In this document: in pieces, positions 1-10,620 of the stretch
Position numbering within the stretch: the first letter of the stretch is position 1
How the letters are laid out: each line of letters begins with the position of its first letter
NCBI GenBank assembly: GCA_013396655.1
Contig: WBMV01004159.1
Coordinates: forward strand, 1 to 64,000
DNA: 64,000 bases
DNA from: Campylorhamphus procurvoides
Lineage: Eukaryota > Chordata > Aves > Passeriformes > Dendrocolaptidae
Direction: 5' to 3'
Program-made: the position numbers and the translations under genes
The notes under the pieces: generated by a model
What the model was told of the DNA's origin: nothing
Database searches by the model: none
What the model saw: only the letters and a program-made list of their open reading frames with translations

Positions 1-680
1 CACCATCTTTGTTCCCCTCCTTTAGATGTTCTCTAAGACCTGAATAAACTGCTCATCTTGTGGTGCCCCAAACTGCCCACAATATTCAAGGTGAGGCTGC
101 CCCAGTGCAGAGCAGAGCAGGACAATCCCCTCCCTTCACTGGCTGGTGATGCTTTGCCTGATGCCCCCAGGACAGGGTTGGCCCTCCTGGCTGCCAGGGC
201 ACTGCTGACTCANATATTCAACTTGCCATCCACCACGACCAGGACCCCCAGGGTCCTTTCCATGGCACTGCTTTCCAGCCTCTCATTCCCCAGTCTGTAT
301 GTACATCCAGTACTGCCCCATTCCAAGTGCAGAATCCAGCACTTTTCCTTGTTGAATTTCACATAGTTGGTGATTGCCCAGTCCTCTAATTTTAACATGT
401 CTCCCTGTAGGGCCTCCTCGCCTTCCAGGGAGTCAACAGCTCCTCCCAGTTTTGTGTCATCTGCAGACTTGCTCAGTGTCCCTTCCAGTCCTGCATCCAA
501 GTCATTGATGAAGATGTTGAAGAGCACAGAGTCCTGTGGAACCCCACTAGTGACAAGTCACCAGTCTGATGTTACCCCATTCACAATTACCCTCTGTGCT
601 CAACCCATGACCCAATTGCTCACTCACCACAGTGTTTATCCAGCTGTCCAGCCACTCACTGGAAAGAAGACCCTCAGTAT
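1..680 (-). mobile_element. CR1 LINE fragment, RT C-terminal half and 3' region
   Basis: Degraded CR1 non-LTR retrotransposon read on the minus strand and cut by the left edge of the window. The reverse-strand frame at 210-527 gives LFNIFINDLDAGLEGTLSKS followed by ADDTKLGG, the CR1 reverse-transcriptase palm, so the ADD part of the catalytic FADD box is still visible although F is now S. Sequence from about 540 to 680 reads as the preceding RT segment with stops. Positions 1-210 match the 3' part of the better-preserved plus-strand copy at 38700-38890. Frameshifts and stops make it inactive. The N at 213 lies inside it. Family assignment is firm; subfamily is not determined. Confidence 0.9.
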
Positions 681-1074
681 ACCTAACAGGGGTCTAGGCA
701 AATGTGAAAACCGTGAATGTCTCTCCTTTCTTGTTGGAGGCGGGCTTATGGAGCAGTGGGACAATCCAGTATGGATTAACTACAAAGCTCAGTTTATTAA
801 TGGCATTTCTACAATTATAGTATTCTTTGAGTGTACGTGCATTAACATTACTGGTGCTTACACACATAAACAATCACTCATTGGCTATAACTACAAAGCT
901 ACTGTCTCTGTACTTGTCTTCTGAGTTCTCACAGTCTCTGCAGGCTGCTTATCTTCACAAGTACAGAGCAGACTGGCCAAGGTCATACTCCTCCTGCTCT
1001 GTGAAGAAATCCACAGACCTGTTAATTCCCTACACTTTCTCATCCCTGTCTTGAGCTTTTATTGCCAAGCATGA
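681..1074. other. Unannotated AT-rich stretch
   Basis: Follows the CR1 5' truncation point. It contains short open frames only, no repeat I recognise and no splice-flanked coding segment. Confidence 0.5.
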
Positions 1075-1275
1075 ATTCATAAAATCATTTAAGCTGGAAA
1101 AGAGTTTTAAGATCATTGAATCAAACTGTAAACCTAATGCATCCAAATCCATCATTAAACCATGTCTATACATGCCACATCTACACGTATCTTAGGTACT
1201 TCCCAGGATGGTTACTCAGCCACTTTCCTAGGCATTGGCATCTTGTTCCAGGTGTCATGACTTATCCTCTTGGTC
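1075..1275 (-). mobile_element. CR1 LINE 3'-end scrap
   Basis: On the plus strand this reads as the reverse complement of a CR1 3' end: an AAAATCATTTAAGCTGG start, then phrases equivalent to 'aagatcattgaatcaaac', 'aaaccatgtctatacatgcc' and 'gttactcagccac', in the order expected for a minus-strand copy. Divergence and small insertions are high, for example an extra stretch near 1236-1243. No RT coding remains. Confidence 0.8.
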
Positions 1276-3165
1276 TGTTGGGAGTATTGGGTTCAGTTGC
1301 CCCAGCTATGTCCCCTTCTGAACTCTTGCCCACATACAACCTCCTGACCGTTAGAGAAGGCAGGGGCAGTGAGAAAGAAAGCCTTGTTGTTTTGCAAGCA
1401 CTGTCAGCAATAACCTAAAACCTGGTGTGTTATCAACACTGTTTTAACAACAAATGTAAAGCAAAACTCTCAACAGGCCACTATGAAGACAGAAAACTTC
1501 ATAACTTCATCCCAGTTCTACAAGCAACTAACATCCTTTTCATGTATTTTTCATCCATTTATTCAAAGAAAGTCTTTGAGCAAATAAAGGTATTTCTCTG
1601 AAGGTATTTCCCCTTCATTTCCAATACAGAAAACTTCCGCTACTGAACAGAGCTCTGAAAACATACATTTGAAGGAATCAGAGTTTACACCAGCACAATT
1701 TGCAACCAAGTGTCCCTTTCAGCTGATTAGTCTACAGAAGCTTAAAGAGACAGAGAAGCTTTTCCTGAGACCTCATGATGTAGATGTACAAACACTCCAA
1801 AAGGTGTTGATATAGATGTGAATCAGTTCACTGTTCTTTATAATTCCATTGAGATTCAAGACTGAAGCGAAATTACATTTTAAATGCACACTACAATAAA
1901 TTAATTCATTTTAATCCAAAATTTTCAGACATTCAGAAAAAGGAGTTGTTAAGACAGGGAACTTAGATGTAGAAAGGGCACATTCTGCTGTCAGAATCCC
2001 ACCCCTCAGAAGCAAATAGCAGTGGAACATAGCTTAGATTTTATTTGTATAAATTACAGCAAATATACAATTATAGTAAGATGTCATGACATATTCACCT
2101 CTCTTTGAGCTAAGATTAAAGCCTCCACACAGGAAGCAAAATATTTGCCTAGTCAAATATAAAGTTCTTCCTCCCCATATATGAAAATTCTTTCAGAATT
2201 AGCTGAAACATTTGCAGTTCCTTTCTGACTGCTCACAGTTTTTTGCCAAGTGCACTAAAAGGAAGGGAGAATTTAGAATGAGGTAAGTAAATTCTAGTAT
2301 CTTTTTCAAATTCTTTTGAGGAAGGCAAAAGTAATTTCTTTGCAATGTCTCCTGTTTACAAGGGTGTAAATTACGCAGTGCAGAATGAAGAGATAATTTA
2401 ATAATTCTTCACTAATTATTCTGACTAGAACTATAAGCTCTTAATTGCTTTTCATTTACATATTTCTCATTTTTCCCTGGAAAGCCTATGTTCTGTTCTG
2501 GCTTTGATGCAGTGGTTTTGTAGACTAACCACTAATTTCAATTTTCATTACTGCTGACACATATTTTATTTAATTTGAGCAAACAATATTGTCAAGAGCA
2601 AACAATAATGAAACAGGTAATCTGCATGGATGTAGGTCATCAAAAGCATCCCAGTTTTGTTAACATTCTCTGTTAAGAGTATACAAATAGTATGGAAAAT
2701 TTGTAAGTATTTCAAAAACAGGTATAATAATTCAACAGACATATATGAGATCTGAAGCCCATAAGACTAATATGAATTCAGTCTGGGTAAATAACTTCTA
2801 ATAATTGGATTTTTGCCATTTTGGCACTGATTGTAGATGGAAGCTTTTTAGATGCAATAACAAGTTTGAAGAGTTGGTTGTTTTGGGGGGGAGAGGTAGG
2901 GGGAGTAAAAATAAAATGGAAGAGAAAGTCTCTTGTGAATAGCATGAAGAGACCAGAATTAAAAGGATCTATTTCATTAAGGGTTTGCCACTTAGAGGGA
3001 TAAACACAAGACATTAGGAGTAAACAAAAAATAACTTGAATGAAAGACAAAAGCTCTTTTAAAAGAAAATGAAAGTTCTATAGGAGCCAAAGCCCTCTGA
3101 AAACAACACAATCCAAGAAATTTAAATCTTATTTTCATCCCCTTCTACAAACAATAAGTACCTTC
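1276..3165. other. Unannotated AT-rich stretch
   Basis: About 1.9 kb of AT-rich sequence with no recognised repeat or gene. The only local oddity is a G run (TTTTGGGGGGGAGAGG) at about 2880-2900. Short opposing frames at 2778-3050 look like chance. Confidence 0.5.
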
Positions 3166-4248
3166 TGTGGTGGTTTGACCCCTGATAAATGCCTGGTGTC
3201 CAGCAAAACTCCTTCAAGGCCTTCCCCATCCCCCCACCCTTTTCCCCTTTTGGAGGGAAGGGAAAAAAAAACAGCTAGGAATTTACAGCTAGAGATAACA
3301 ACTGAAAGAGGAGCTTTGATTAATACCGGGGGCAAAACAGAATTTAGAATAATGCTTAAATTTATTACTAACAAACTAAAAACAAGAAATAAAAACAGGT
3401 TAGAAACACTTTTCCACCACCACTCCTTGGTCTGTCCATGCCGTCTCCTTCCCCTGATGGTGCAGGGGACAGGGGAATGGAAGGTTTACAGTCAGTTGAT
3501 GTTGGGTCAGCCATTCGCAGATCTAAGTCCAAAACTTAAGCAGCAGTTCTGTCTCAGGGGGCTTTCCTCTGGGCTGCAAAGGGGACAGTTCGCTTCACCA
3601 CAGCTGTCACCACAGTCACAGGGGAATCACAACCCTGAGTCCTTCCCCTGCATTCCGTGGGGTCCCCCCGATGAGGAAGATCCTCTGCTCTCTCGTGGGT
3701 CATTCCATGGGGTGCAGTCTCTCATGAAAAGCTGGCTGTACCTATTTAGCGTGGGTTCCTCCCCTCCATGGGTCTTGGGTGCAAATCTCTGCAAGACTCT
3801 GCTCCACCTTGGGGGCCTCCCACGAGATAACAGCTTCTTTCATGCTTCCCCTTTCTCTGACACGGGGGTCTCTGCACCCCGATGGATCCCATGGGCTTCG
3901 AGGGGACAACTCTTAATCACCATGGTCATCACCAACATATTCAGGGAATAAAAGTTTTAAGTCCTCTCCCTGATCTGTCAGGTCCCTCCCCCTCCATCTC
4001 CTCTTCACCTCCTGCACTGACCTTGATGTCTGCATTGTGATGTTGTTAACCCATGGCTGCCAATTTCTAATTGCGCAACAACTTCTTAAATATGTTTTCA
4101 CGCAGGGGCATAACTTAATGGTTCAAAAGCAGGAAGTTTTCCTCGGAGCTGGCCCTTATTGGCTCTGCTCTATAGGATGGAGGGAAACTTACTCTTATTC
4201 TTATTAAAACAAACAAACAAAAAAAAGTAATCAGAGAAACCCATGACA
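3166..4248 (-). mobile_element. Avian ERV solo LTR (~1.08 kb), ERVL-like
   Basis: The plus strand begins TGTGGTGGTTTGACC and ends in ACCCATGACA, giving TG...CA termini. The flanks are CCTTC (3161-3165) and CCATC (4249-4253), a 5-bp target duplication with one mismatch. The minus strand is taken as sense because it carries AATAAA (complement of TTTATT at 3361-3366) and reads TGTCATGG to CCACCACA. The middle holds repeated 'ccatggggt' and 'ggtcc' phrases as in other large avian LTRs, and the block is clearly GC-richer than its surroundings. No internal gag, pol or env sequence adjoins it, so it is a solo LTR. The 258-codon plus-strand frame at 3175-3951 lies antisense inside it and is not a gene. 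Confidence 0.8.
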
Positions 4249-6667
4249 CCATCCTAAGGAAAATCTATCAGACAACTGTCTGTTATTCAAAGAATTGAAA
4301 GAATAACTGTCTGTTATTCAAAAATGTTATCAAATCAATTACATATTGATCCATAGTCAGGCAGACTGTGTGAAGTGTGACACTCCATCACAGAAACTTT
4401 ATGAATATGTACTTTGCATACAATAGTGATAAGGCAACACCCTAGCTGTATTCTTCCTTAAATACCAAGCAAGCAGAAACATGGACAATCAAAAAAGTGA
4501 AATGACAAAATTCTAAAGAGAGCTATAAATTTAAAACTCAGTCCTCTGTTCAACTAAGTCCTCTAATTAACTAAGATTGGTATAAATAATCAAATTGTAA
4601 ATTATCTGGAAGAAAAAAATCAGAAATGTGACAGGAACCCTTAAAAATAATGCCATTCAAGTAATAGAGACTCCTCAGTCAAAACAAGTCACATGGGAGA
4701 CAGATAGTTGTAAGACATGGTCAACATGATTGAAAATTCTTCCTATCAGTTTCCAAAGCATAAAAGTGTCTAGAGCTCACAAGTCTAAAGATTTGCTTGA
4801 CCCCTTCAACAAAAAACAGCAAGGAACATTAAACCAAGACAATAAATAAAGTGCAAAGGAGCACAAAGATATGGATGCACTACTGCCCTATTAGATTCAA
4901 ATGCCCTGATGTACAAGTAAGTGATTAACAGTAAGAGCAGAATGAAGTCCTCCACGAACCTCTCCATGAAGATCTATGCAGGAAGAGTAGGTGTCAGACT
5001 ACTGGTTGTTGTGAAAAGCTGCCATCTCCTTCTGATAGATATAAAAGCTGAGTTAGTCTATGTAGAAGAAATGTTATTTAGCCTGTAACTCATCCATGTA
5101 AAAAAATTACTACCTTCATAAAAGTTCTTAGAGAAGGACAGTGTTACTTGACTCCCATGTGTAAAGCACATGTAATGACATTCTCAAAAGAAACATGATG
5201 GACATAGTCCAGATCCTGAGAACACCCCAATTTTTTTTTACAGTTATCAGACTTTAATTCAAGGTCAGAAGTTATTAAAAGGTCAGCTTGATTAAAGGTA
5301 CCCTGCCTTGATGAAATCAAGTCTGAAATTGCCAGAGCAGCTAAAAGTGAAGATCTAGAAGAACAGGGTCTCTAAAATTATGCCTTCTCTGTTGTGAATA
5401 TGTCTTTAAGAAGCATCAGGATGGTAGTGGGAAGTGTTATAGAAAATGCACTCTAAAAGGATTTTTAATTTAAGGATTAAAAGGTAAAAATACAAGTCAA
5501 ATGGATATTGAACTTCAACCTGTCTGGTGAGGGAAGATGGGATGGAGAGGTGTCACACATTAGAGACCTGAGGAAGGTGAAACAGGAAAAGGCTTTTAAT
5601 TCATAAAAAACACATCAAATACACATATTCTGAAGATTAATCATTGATCGCATGCCTGCATTCCTTGTTTGGGGATCCAGGCTGCCTTTACAGAGATTTA
5701 ATTTTTTCCCTGACAAGCACATTACCTGTAGATAGCACCAATTTCTCAGTCTCACTAACAGCAATATGCCACTCACAAGTTGTTGAATAAGTATCACTTG
5801 TAAAGTTTTAACTTCAAGTTTAGAAGAGCTGAGAATTTGCAATAATGTACATTCTTGTGACCTAGCAAATGACATTTAGAATTATTACTTACTGCTAAAA
5901 AAATCCAGTCTCACTATCCAAACATCCTGGTCCTATATACCTAATTCAGGTTTTGTCTCAGCTTCTAGTTTGTGTGTTCTTCCACCAGGAGGAAGAAGGT
6001 AGTCAGAGGAGGGAGATTGACCTAGAGACATAAAAAACTTATTTTCCTGAAAACAGATTTTTTTTTTACCATCTACTTTCCATGCAGTTTGAGAAGCAGT
6101 GGAAACTCCAACTTTCTCTTTTTACAATTATTTATTCATATTACTACCACAAGAACCTCCACCTCAGGAAAGTGTTCAACCCAAATATGAGATCCCCTGT
6201 TTGAGAATACTTTCCCCTTCAAGCTGCTTTACCTGCCTTAATGTCCCTCAGTTTTTGGTGCATATGTAGTGTGAAGTTTGTATTTTAAAGCTTTCTCAGA
6301 TTTCTAGTAATGGGGTGTAAAATCACTGTGCACAAAAAACATAAAAGAATAGAGTCATTCTTGTATAGACTCACTGAGTAAGACTGGGGAACATCCTAAC
6401 ACTCAGCAGTCATTACATTTTCTCACTGATTATCAGGAAAATGAGAATGCATTGCACCTTACAGAATCAATAACTAAAACATGTTATTCCTCTATATGAC
6501 TTTACCTTTAAATATAACCATAATAAAATTTCTGACATATGGTTTAGGAGATACATCTGTAGCAAAACGTACATCTTCCTTTTATGTCAAACTGAGTTTG
6601 AACCACATTTGACAAGTTCTCNGAACACTGATTCTAAATGTTTAGTCAGGTTCTGAATGTTAGGATC
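4249..6667. other. Unannotated AT-rich stretch
   Basis: About 2.4 kb without recognised repeats or genes. It has short poly-T runs at about 5231 and 6060 and a single N at 6622. The reverse frame at 5615-5875 has no family I recognise. Confidence 0.5.
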
Positions 6668-7880
6668 TGTAGTAGGTTGACCCTAGCTCGATGCCAGGCA
6701 CTCACGAAAGCTGCTCTATCACTGCCCTCCACATGTGAACAAGGGAGACACAATGTGATGAAAGGTTCATGAGTTGAGANATGTTTTCTTATTTACTTGC
6801 TCCATAGCCACGGACAGCTTTGGTAAAACAGAGCCTAAAACTGTGCCTCTCATGGGTGGCACAGCTATAAAGCTGTCCTNCATCACTCACTGAATACTGT
6901 CACATGTAAAACAGACTCTTCATAGGGATATTAATTGGTTTTACTACTAACAAAATAAGGGCAGGATAATGAGAAGTAAAATAAAGCTTAAAAACACTTT
7001 CCCACCACCCCTCCTTCCTTTCCAGCTCTACCTCCACCTCCACAGCAGCACCAGGAGGCAGTGACTCGGTCAGTTAATGGTCCATTAATCACACAGTCAA
7101 TCATTGTTCCTACTGCTGCTCAGAAAGAGGGGTCCTTCCCCTGATACCCGTGGGGTCCCTCTCATGAGAGAAAGTCCTCCTCAAATTTGCCAGCATGAGT
7201 CCAACCGATGGGCAGCAGCTCTCCATGAACTGGACTACAGTTCTCCATGAACTGGGCAACAGTTCTCCATGAACTGTTCCAACATGGGTCACTTCTCCAC
7301 GGGATGGAGAGCCTGCTCCAGTGTGGGTCTCATACAGGGTCAAAAGTCCTACCAGGAAACCTGATCCAGCAGGTCTGCAGATGCCTGTCAGAAGCCTGCA
7401 CCGGCAAGGGTTTCCCTTGGCTTCACAGCCTTACTTCAAGTATGCAGCTGCTTCAGCATGTGTCTTCTCTATGGATTGCAGGTGGACCTCTACTTTCCTG
7501 TTTACCTCCATGGGCTGTAGAGAAACAACCTGCTACAGCATGGTCTTCACCACAGGCTGCAGGGGAATCTCAGTTCCAGTGCCTGAGGCACCTCTCTCAC
7601 CTTTTTCTCCACTGAGCTTGGTGTTTGCACAGCTGTTCATCTCATATATTTTCACACTTCTCTGGCCACAATTACATCTGTGCAAAATTACTTTTTTTCC
7701 TTCTTAAATATTGTTATCATGGAGGTGTTACTACCACTCCTGGTTGGCTCAGCCTTGACCAGCAGTAGGTCTGTCCTGGAGCCAGCTTTGCCAAACATGG
7801 GGAAGTTCCTAGCAGCCACTTGCAGAAACCACCGCTGTAGTACCCCCACTACCAAACTCTGGCCATGCAAACCCAACAGA
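6668..7880 (-). mobile_element. Large avian ERV LTR, ERVL-like, boundaries approximate
   Basis: The plus strand starts TGTAGTAGGTTGACCC and ends near ATGCAAACCCAACA (7865-7878), or a few bases further. It carries the same blocks as the LTR at 3166: a 'tttactactaacaaaataagg' region, 'aaaacactttcccaccacccc', a run of 'ctccatgaactg' repeats, then 'catggtcttcacca' and 'gctgcaggggaatctc'. These match what I recall of a common avian LTR whose sense strand is the minus strand here. I could not find a target duplication, so the right boundary may be off by tens of bases. Ns occur at 6779 and 6880. All frames in 7110-7972 are products of this LTR. Confidence 0.75.
7219..7276. repeat. Three-copy 22-bp internal LTR repeat
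   Basis: The motif CTCCATGAACTG recurs at 7219-7232, 7241-7254 and 7263-7276, spaced exactly 22 bp. It sits within the LTR region upstream of the polyadenylation signal on the sense strand, where avian LTRs of this type often have short internal duplications. Confidence 0.85.
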
Positions 7881-7892
7881 GGACCCCATACA

Positions 7893-9540
7893 CTAGTGTG
7901 AAGTAACTTTGGTGTACATACCACTCCTGTTTCTATAATCTGAAACAGCTGTGTTGGAAATTCTGAATACATCCTAATTGCAGGCTGGTAGGTGAAAAAT
8001 ACCTAAAAAGTTCCCTATTTAACATCTGATTAGTCAGGTTTCATGAAGGAGAGTGACTTTCACTCCACATGTTCTTTCATACTCAACAGTTCACTTAATG
8101 TACTAATATCACACACATTAGCAAAGTACACACCAGAAAAAGCAGCCTTTCATGCATTGCATATGATCAGAAAGCTGGGACTTCATTTCCTAAATGTTCT
8201 ATTTTATTTTCTAATTGACTATCAGAGGAGCTCCTTGCTGGGTGGAGGTTCTTTGGTAATTTCACATCTCTCTGGTTCCGCAGCAACAAAAGGTAGAGAA
8301 GCAGGCACAACTTCATCAGTATATATCTGACTCAAATGCTTCATTAATCTGTGCACAGTTTAAGTTCCCTCCTGGTAACAAATGGATTAAAGCAGGTATA
8401 ACTAACATATTCCCCCATCAGCCTTTCTGTTGCATCTTCACTGCAGTCTTCATTTCAGATGATTTTGAGAGCACTTTTTCTCCCTATAAACTTCTTTAAA
8501 CAGCTCTGCCAGAGCTAATTTCAAAATTAACAATTCTTCTATAAAGTGTAGTTCTTGTTAGGCATCATTTCTCTAATAAAATCTCAAAGTTAGTAATAGA
8601 AGCTTCCATGCTGCTCACTGAATTACACCATGAACACATTGACATTTCATCCAAGTCAGGTTTCAAAGGCTTCAAAATAGATCAAAGCCTCATTGAAAAG
8701 GCCTGATATATTCAGTATGGCTACATAAAATCTGTATTTAATCTCTGTTTAATCCAGTAAAATAAAAGACACAAAGTACTTTATAAGAATAAAAGTAGAG
8801 AATTTAAAAATCAAAGAAAGAAAGATGTTTTCAGGAGAAACCAGTGAAATTTTACTAGTCGTGTTCAATACCAAACATTTTATATCAATGGAGACAGTCA
8901 TTGTTTGTTTCACCTCTACATTTCAGATGAGAAATAAATACAAGTTCTCTTTCAATGCCCTGTTGTCAATATGTGCTGCTACAGCAGTCTTTTGGACAAA
9001 ATCTTCTGACTACAGAGAATGTGACTAAGACCACATTCTGTTAAATCTGTTTGAGCTCAATACATCCATGGAAAGCTTTGCACAAATCCTCACTTCAGCA
9101 GAGGGTGAGAATTCATCACATCTTCTACACACTTTGAAGTATATGGAATAAGGCTCATCATGAATTCTAGTCTCTACTATGTTCAGTGTAGAAAGTTGAC
9201 ACTAAAAAGAAATTTCTGTCTCCTCTTCCTCCAGCAATATGTACTCTATGAAACTTCAAGTAACTACATACAGCCCCCTGCTACTGCCTAATTGAGTACG
9301 TCTTGCTCTGTGACCACTTGTCATTGAAGCAGATGCACTTGATAGGAAAATGTATACAAATTTTTTCACAAGTAGCAGGATTACTTTTTTTCATCACAAG
9401 CAAATCTGGGATACTGAAAGAACATAACTTTGTCTTTAAGAATTTTAAAGACAGAAAAGGTGGTGCTCTTGTTACCATAAGGGGAAGGAAAAAACTTTAA
9501 AAGACAACTTTATGTGGGTAAAGTAGAGAAAAGTTCCTTT
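7893..9540. other. Unannotated AT-rich stretch
   Basis: No repeat, gene or RNA is recognised in this 1.6 kb. The open frames at 8043-8330, 8825-9028 and 9281-9500 are short, overlap in opposite directions and show no family features. Confidence 0.5.
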
Positions 9541-9547
9541 ACTCATG

Positions 9548-9625
9548 GAGTTTTAGGAGTACAGAATATAAAGGAGTATAAAAAGAGTATTTAAAGTATA
9601 AAGAGTATAAAAGAGTACAACATAT
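9548..9625. repeat. Degenerate GTATAAA-type tandem repeat
   Basis: About six imperfect repeats of an 'agtataaa(g)ag' unit (for example GAGTATAAAAAGAGTATTT and AGTATAAAGAGTATAAAAG). It directly precedes the LTR-like block, so it may belong to that element or be independent low-complexity sequence. Confidence 0.6.
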
Positions 9626-9839
9626 GTTGTAAAGTAACAGATAGAAAAGACCAATGCTAGGTTTGAACTTGTGGCCTCAGGAATACCATGTGAACTCTTT
9701 TTGCAAGCACCACCACTTCAAAACATGCAGAGTAAAATTAATCCAAAAGGAGTCCCTTTCATTCTGGCTGTACACATACCCAGCCAATCCCTGAGCCACT
9801 CTGCCATGTCTTACTGAGACAAACAAGGGACAACAACAT

Positions 9840-10560
9840 GTCCCTCCCAGGTGAAAGACGTTTTCATCTGCAGGCTGGAAACATGACTCTTGTAACATCT
9901 GGGCCCAAGTCAGCTCACCTCCCAACCCACCATAAACAGGGGAGAAACTCCCTTTTGCAGCTGCTCAGCTGCTCCCCTGCAGTGCTCAGCCATCCCCAGC
10001 TGCCGCGTGCCAGAAGGGAGGAAAGAAAGGAGACGGTCCCAGTCGATGGTGGGATGAAGGCTAGAACTCATTTATTCATGGGAGCATGGGACTTATATAA
10101 GGTCAGGGAGGAGCTTGGAAAGTGGGAGGAGTTTGGGGGCNAGAGAGAGTGTCTCTGTCTCTGTGTGTGCATGTGTGTGTGAAATGTCAACAAAGTGTAA
10201 GAGCTGGGAAAGCTCGCTGTCTACATGGCAGGATACTGATTTTATAACACTACCCAATTATCACATCTAAAGGTTGCATCCAGTCTAAGAAATGTCCATA
10301 CCCAGAACTTCCCTTGGTTCTGCCCCATGGCACGCCTCACCTAGAATTCAGTTTGAGGTCTTAAGACCCTTTACTTCATCCTTTATCGTCATCTTCATGC
10401 CACTTTCTCTTATTGTAGCTTCTCCAAGGTTGCTGGGCTTTGCTTTCTTGTTTTGACTAACATGGTATCTAACTGTCTAGCTCTGGTACATGTTTCCCAG
10501 GCATGGTGTTCCAGCTATTATCTGACTCTTAAGACAGCTAGCACAGGGTTAGAGGTTGCT
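9840..10560 (-). mobile_element. Probable ERV LTR with U3-TATA-polyA layout
   Basis: A GC-richer block that on the minus strand shows a TATA box (TTATATAAG, complement of 10093-10100) and, about 25 bp downstream, AATAAA (complement of 10071-10076). This is followed by a GC-rich U5-like part with 'cagctgctcagctgctcccctgcag'. TATA close to a polyadenylation signal is the usual LTR promoter/R layout and is rare elsewhere. The termini and target duplication are not resolved. The reverse frame at 9677-9925 may be leader or internal sequence but matches nothing I know. An N lies at 10141. Confidence 0.55.
10093..10100 (-). promoter_or_regulatory. Putative LTR TATA box
   Basis: TTATATAA on the minus strand, followed within 30 bp by AATAAA. 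It would be the core promoter of the LTR-like block if that block is an LTR. Confidence 0.5.
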
Positions 10561-10620
10561 AGCTGCTCTAAATGTAAGAAACTACATATTGTATAAAAAT
10601 CTACAAATACCTGAAAACCC

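Noticed and set aside
3175..3951. 258-codon plus-strand open frame, the longest in the window
   Set aside because: It lies antisense inside the LTR at 3166-4248, is rich in P, S and G from GC-rich repeat sequence and has no domain.
7110..7972. Several overlapping 70-130-codon frames as genes
   Set aside because: All fall inside the LTR at 6668-7880 or its edge and shadow each other on both strands.
9660..9806. tRNA-Ser-like box A (TGGCAGAGTGG) and box B (GTTCAAACC) on the minus strand
   Set aside because: The boxes are about 130 bp apart with no foldable acceptor stem, too far for a tRNA and without a recognised SINE family.
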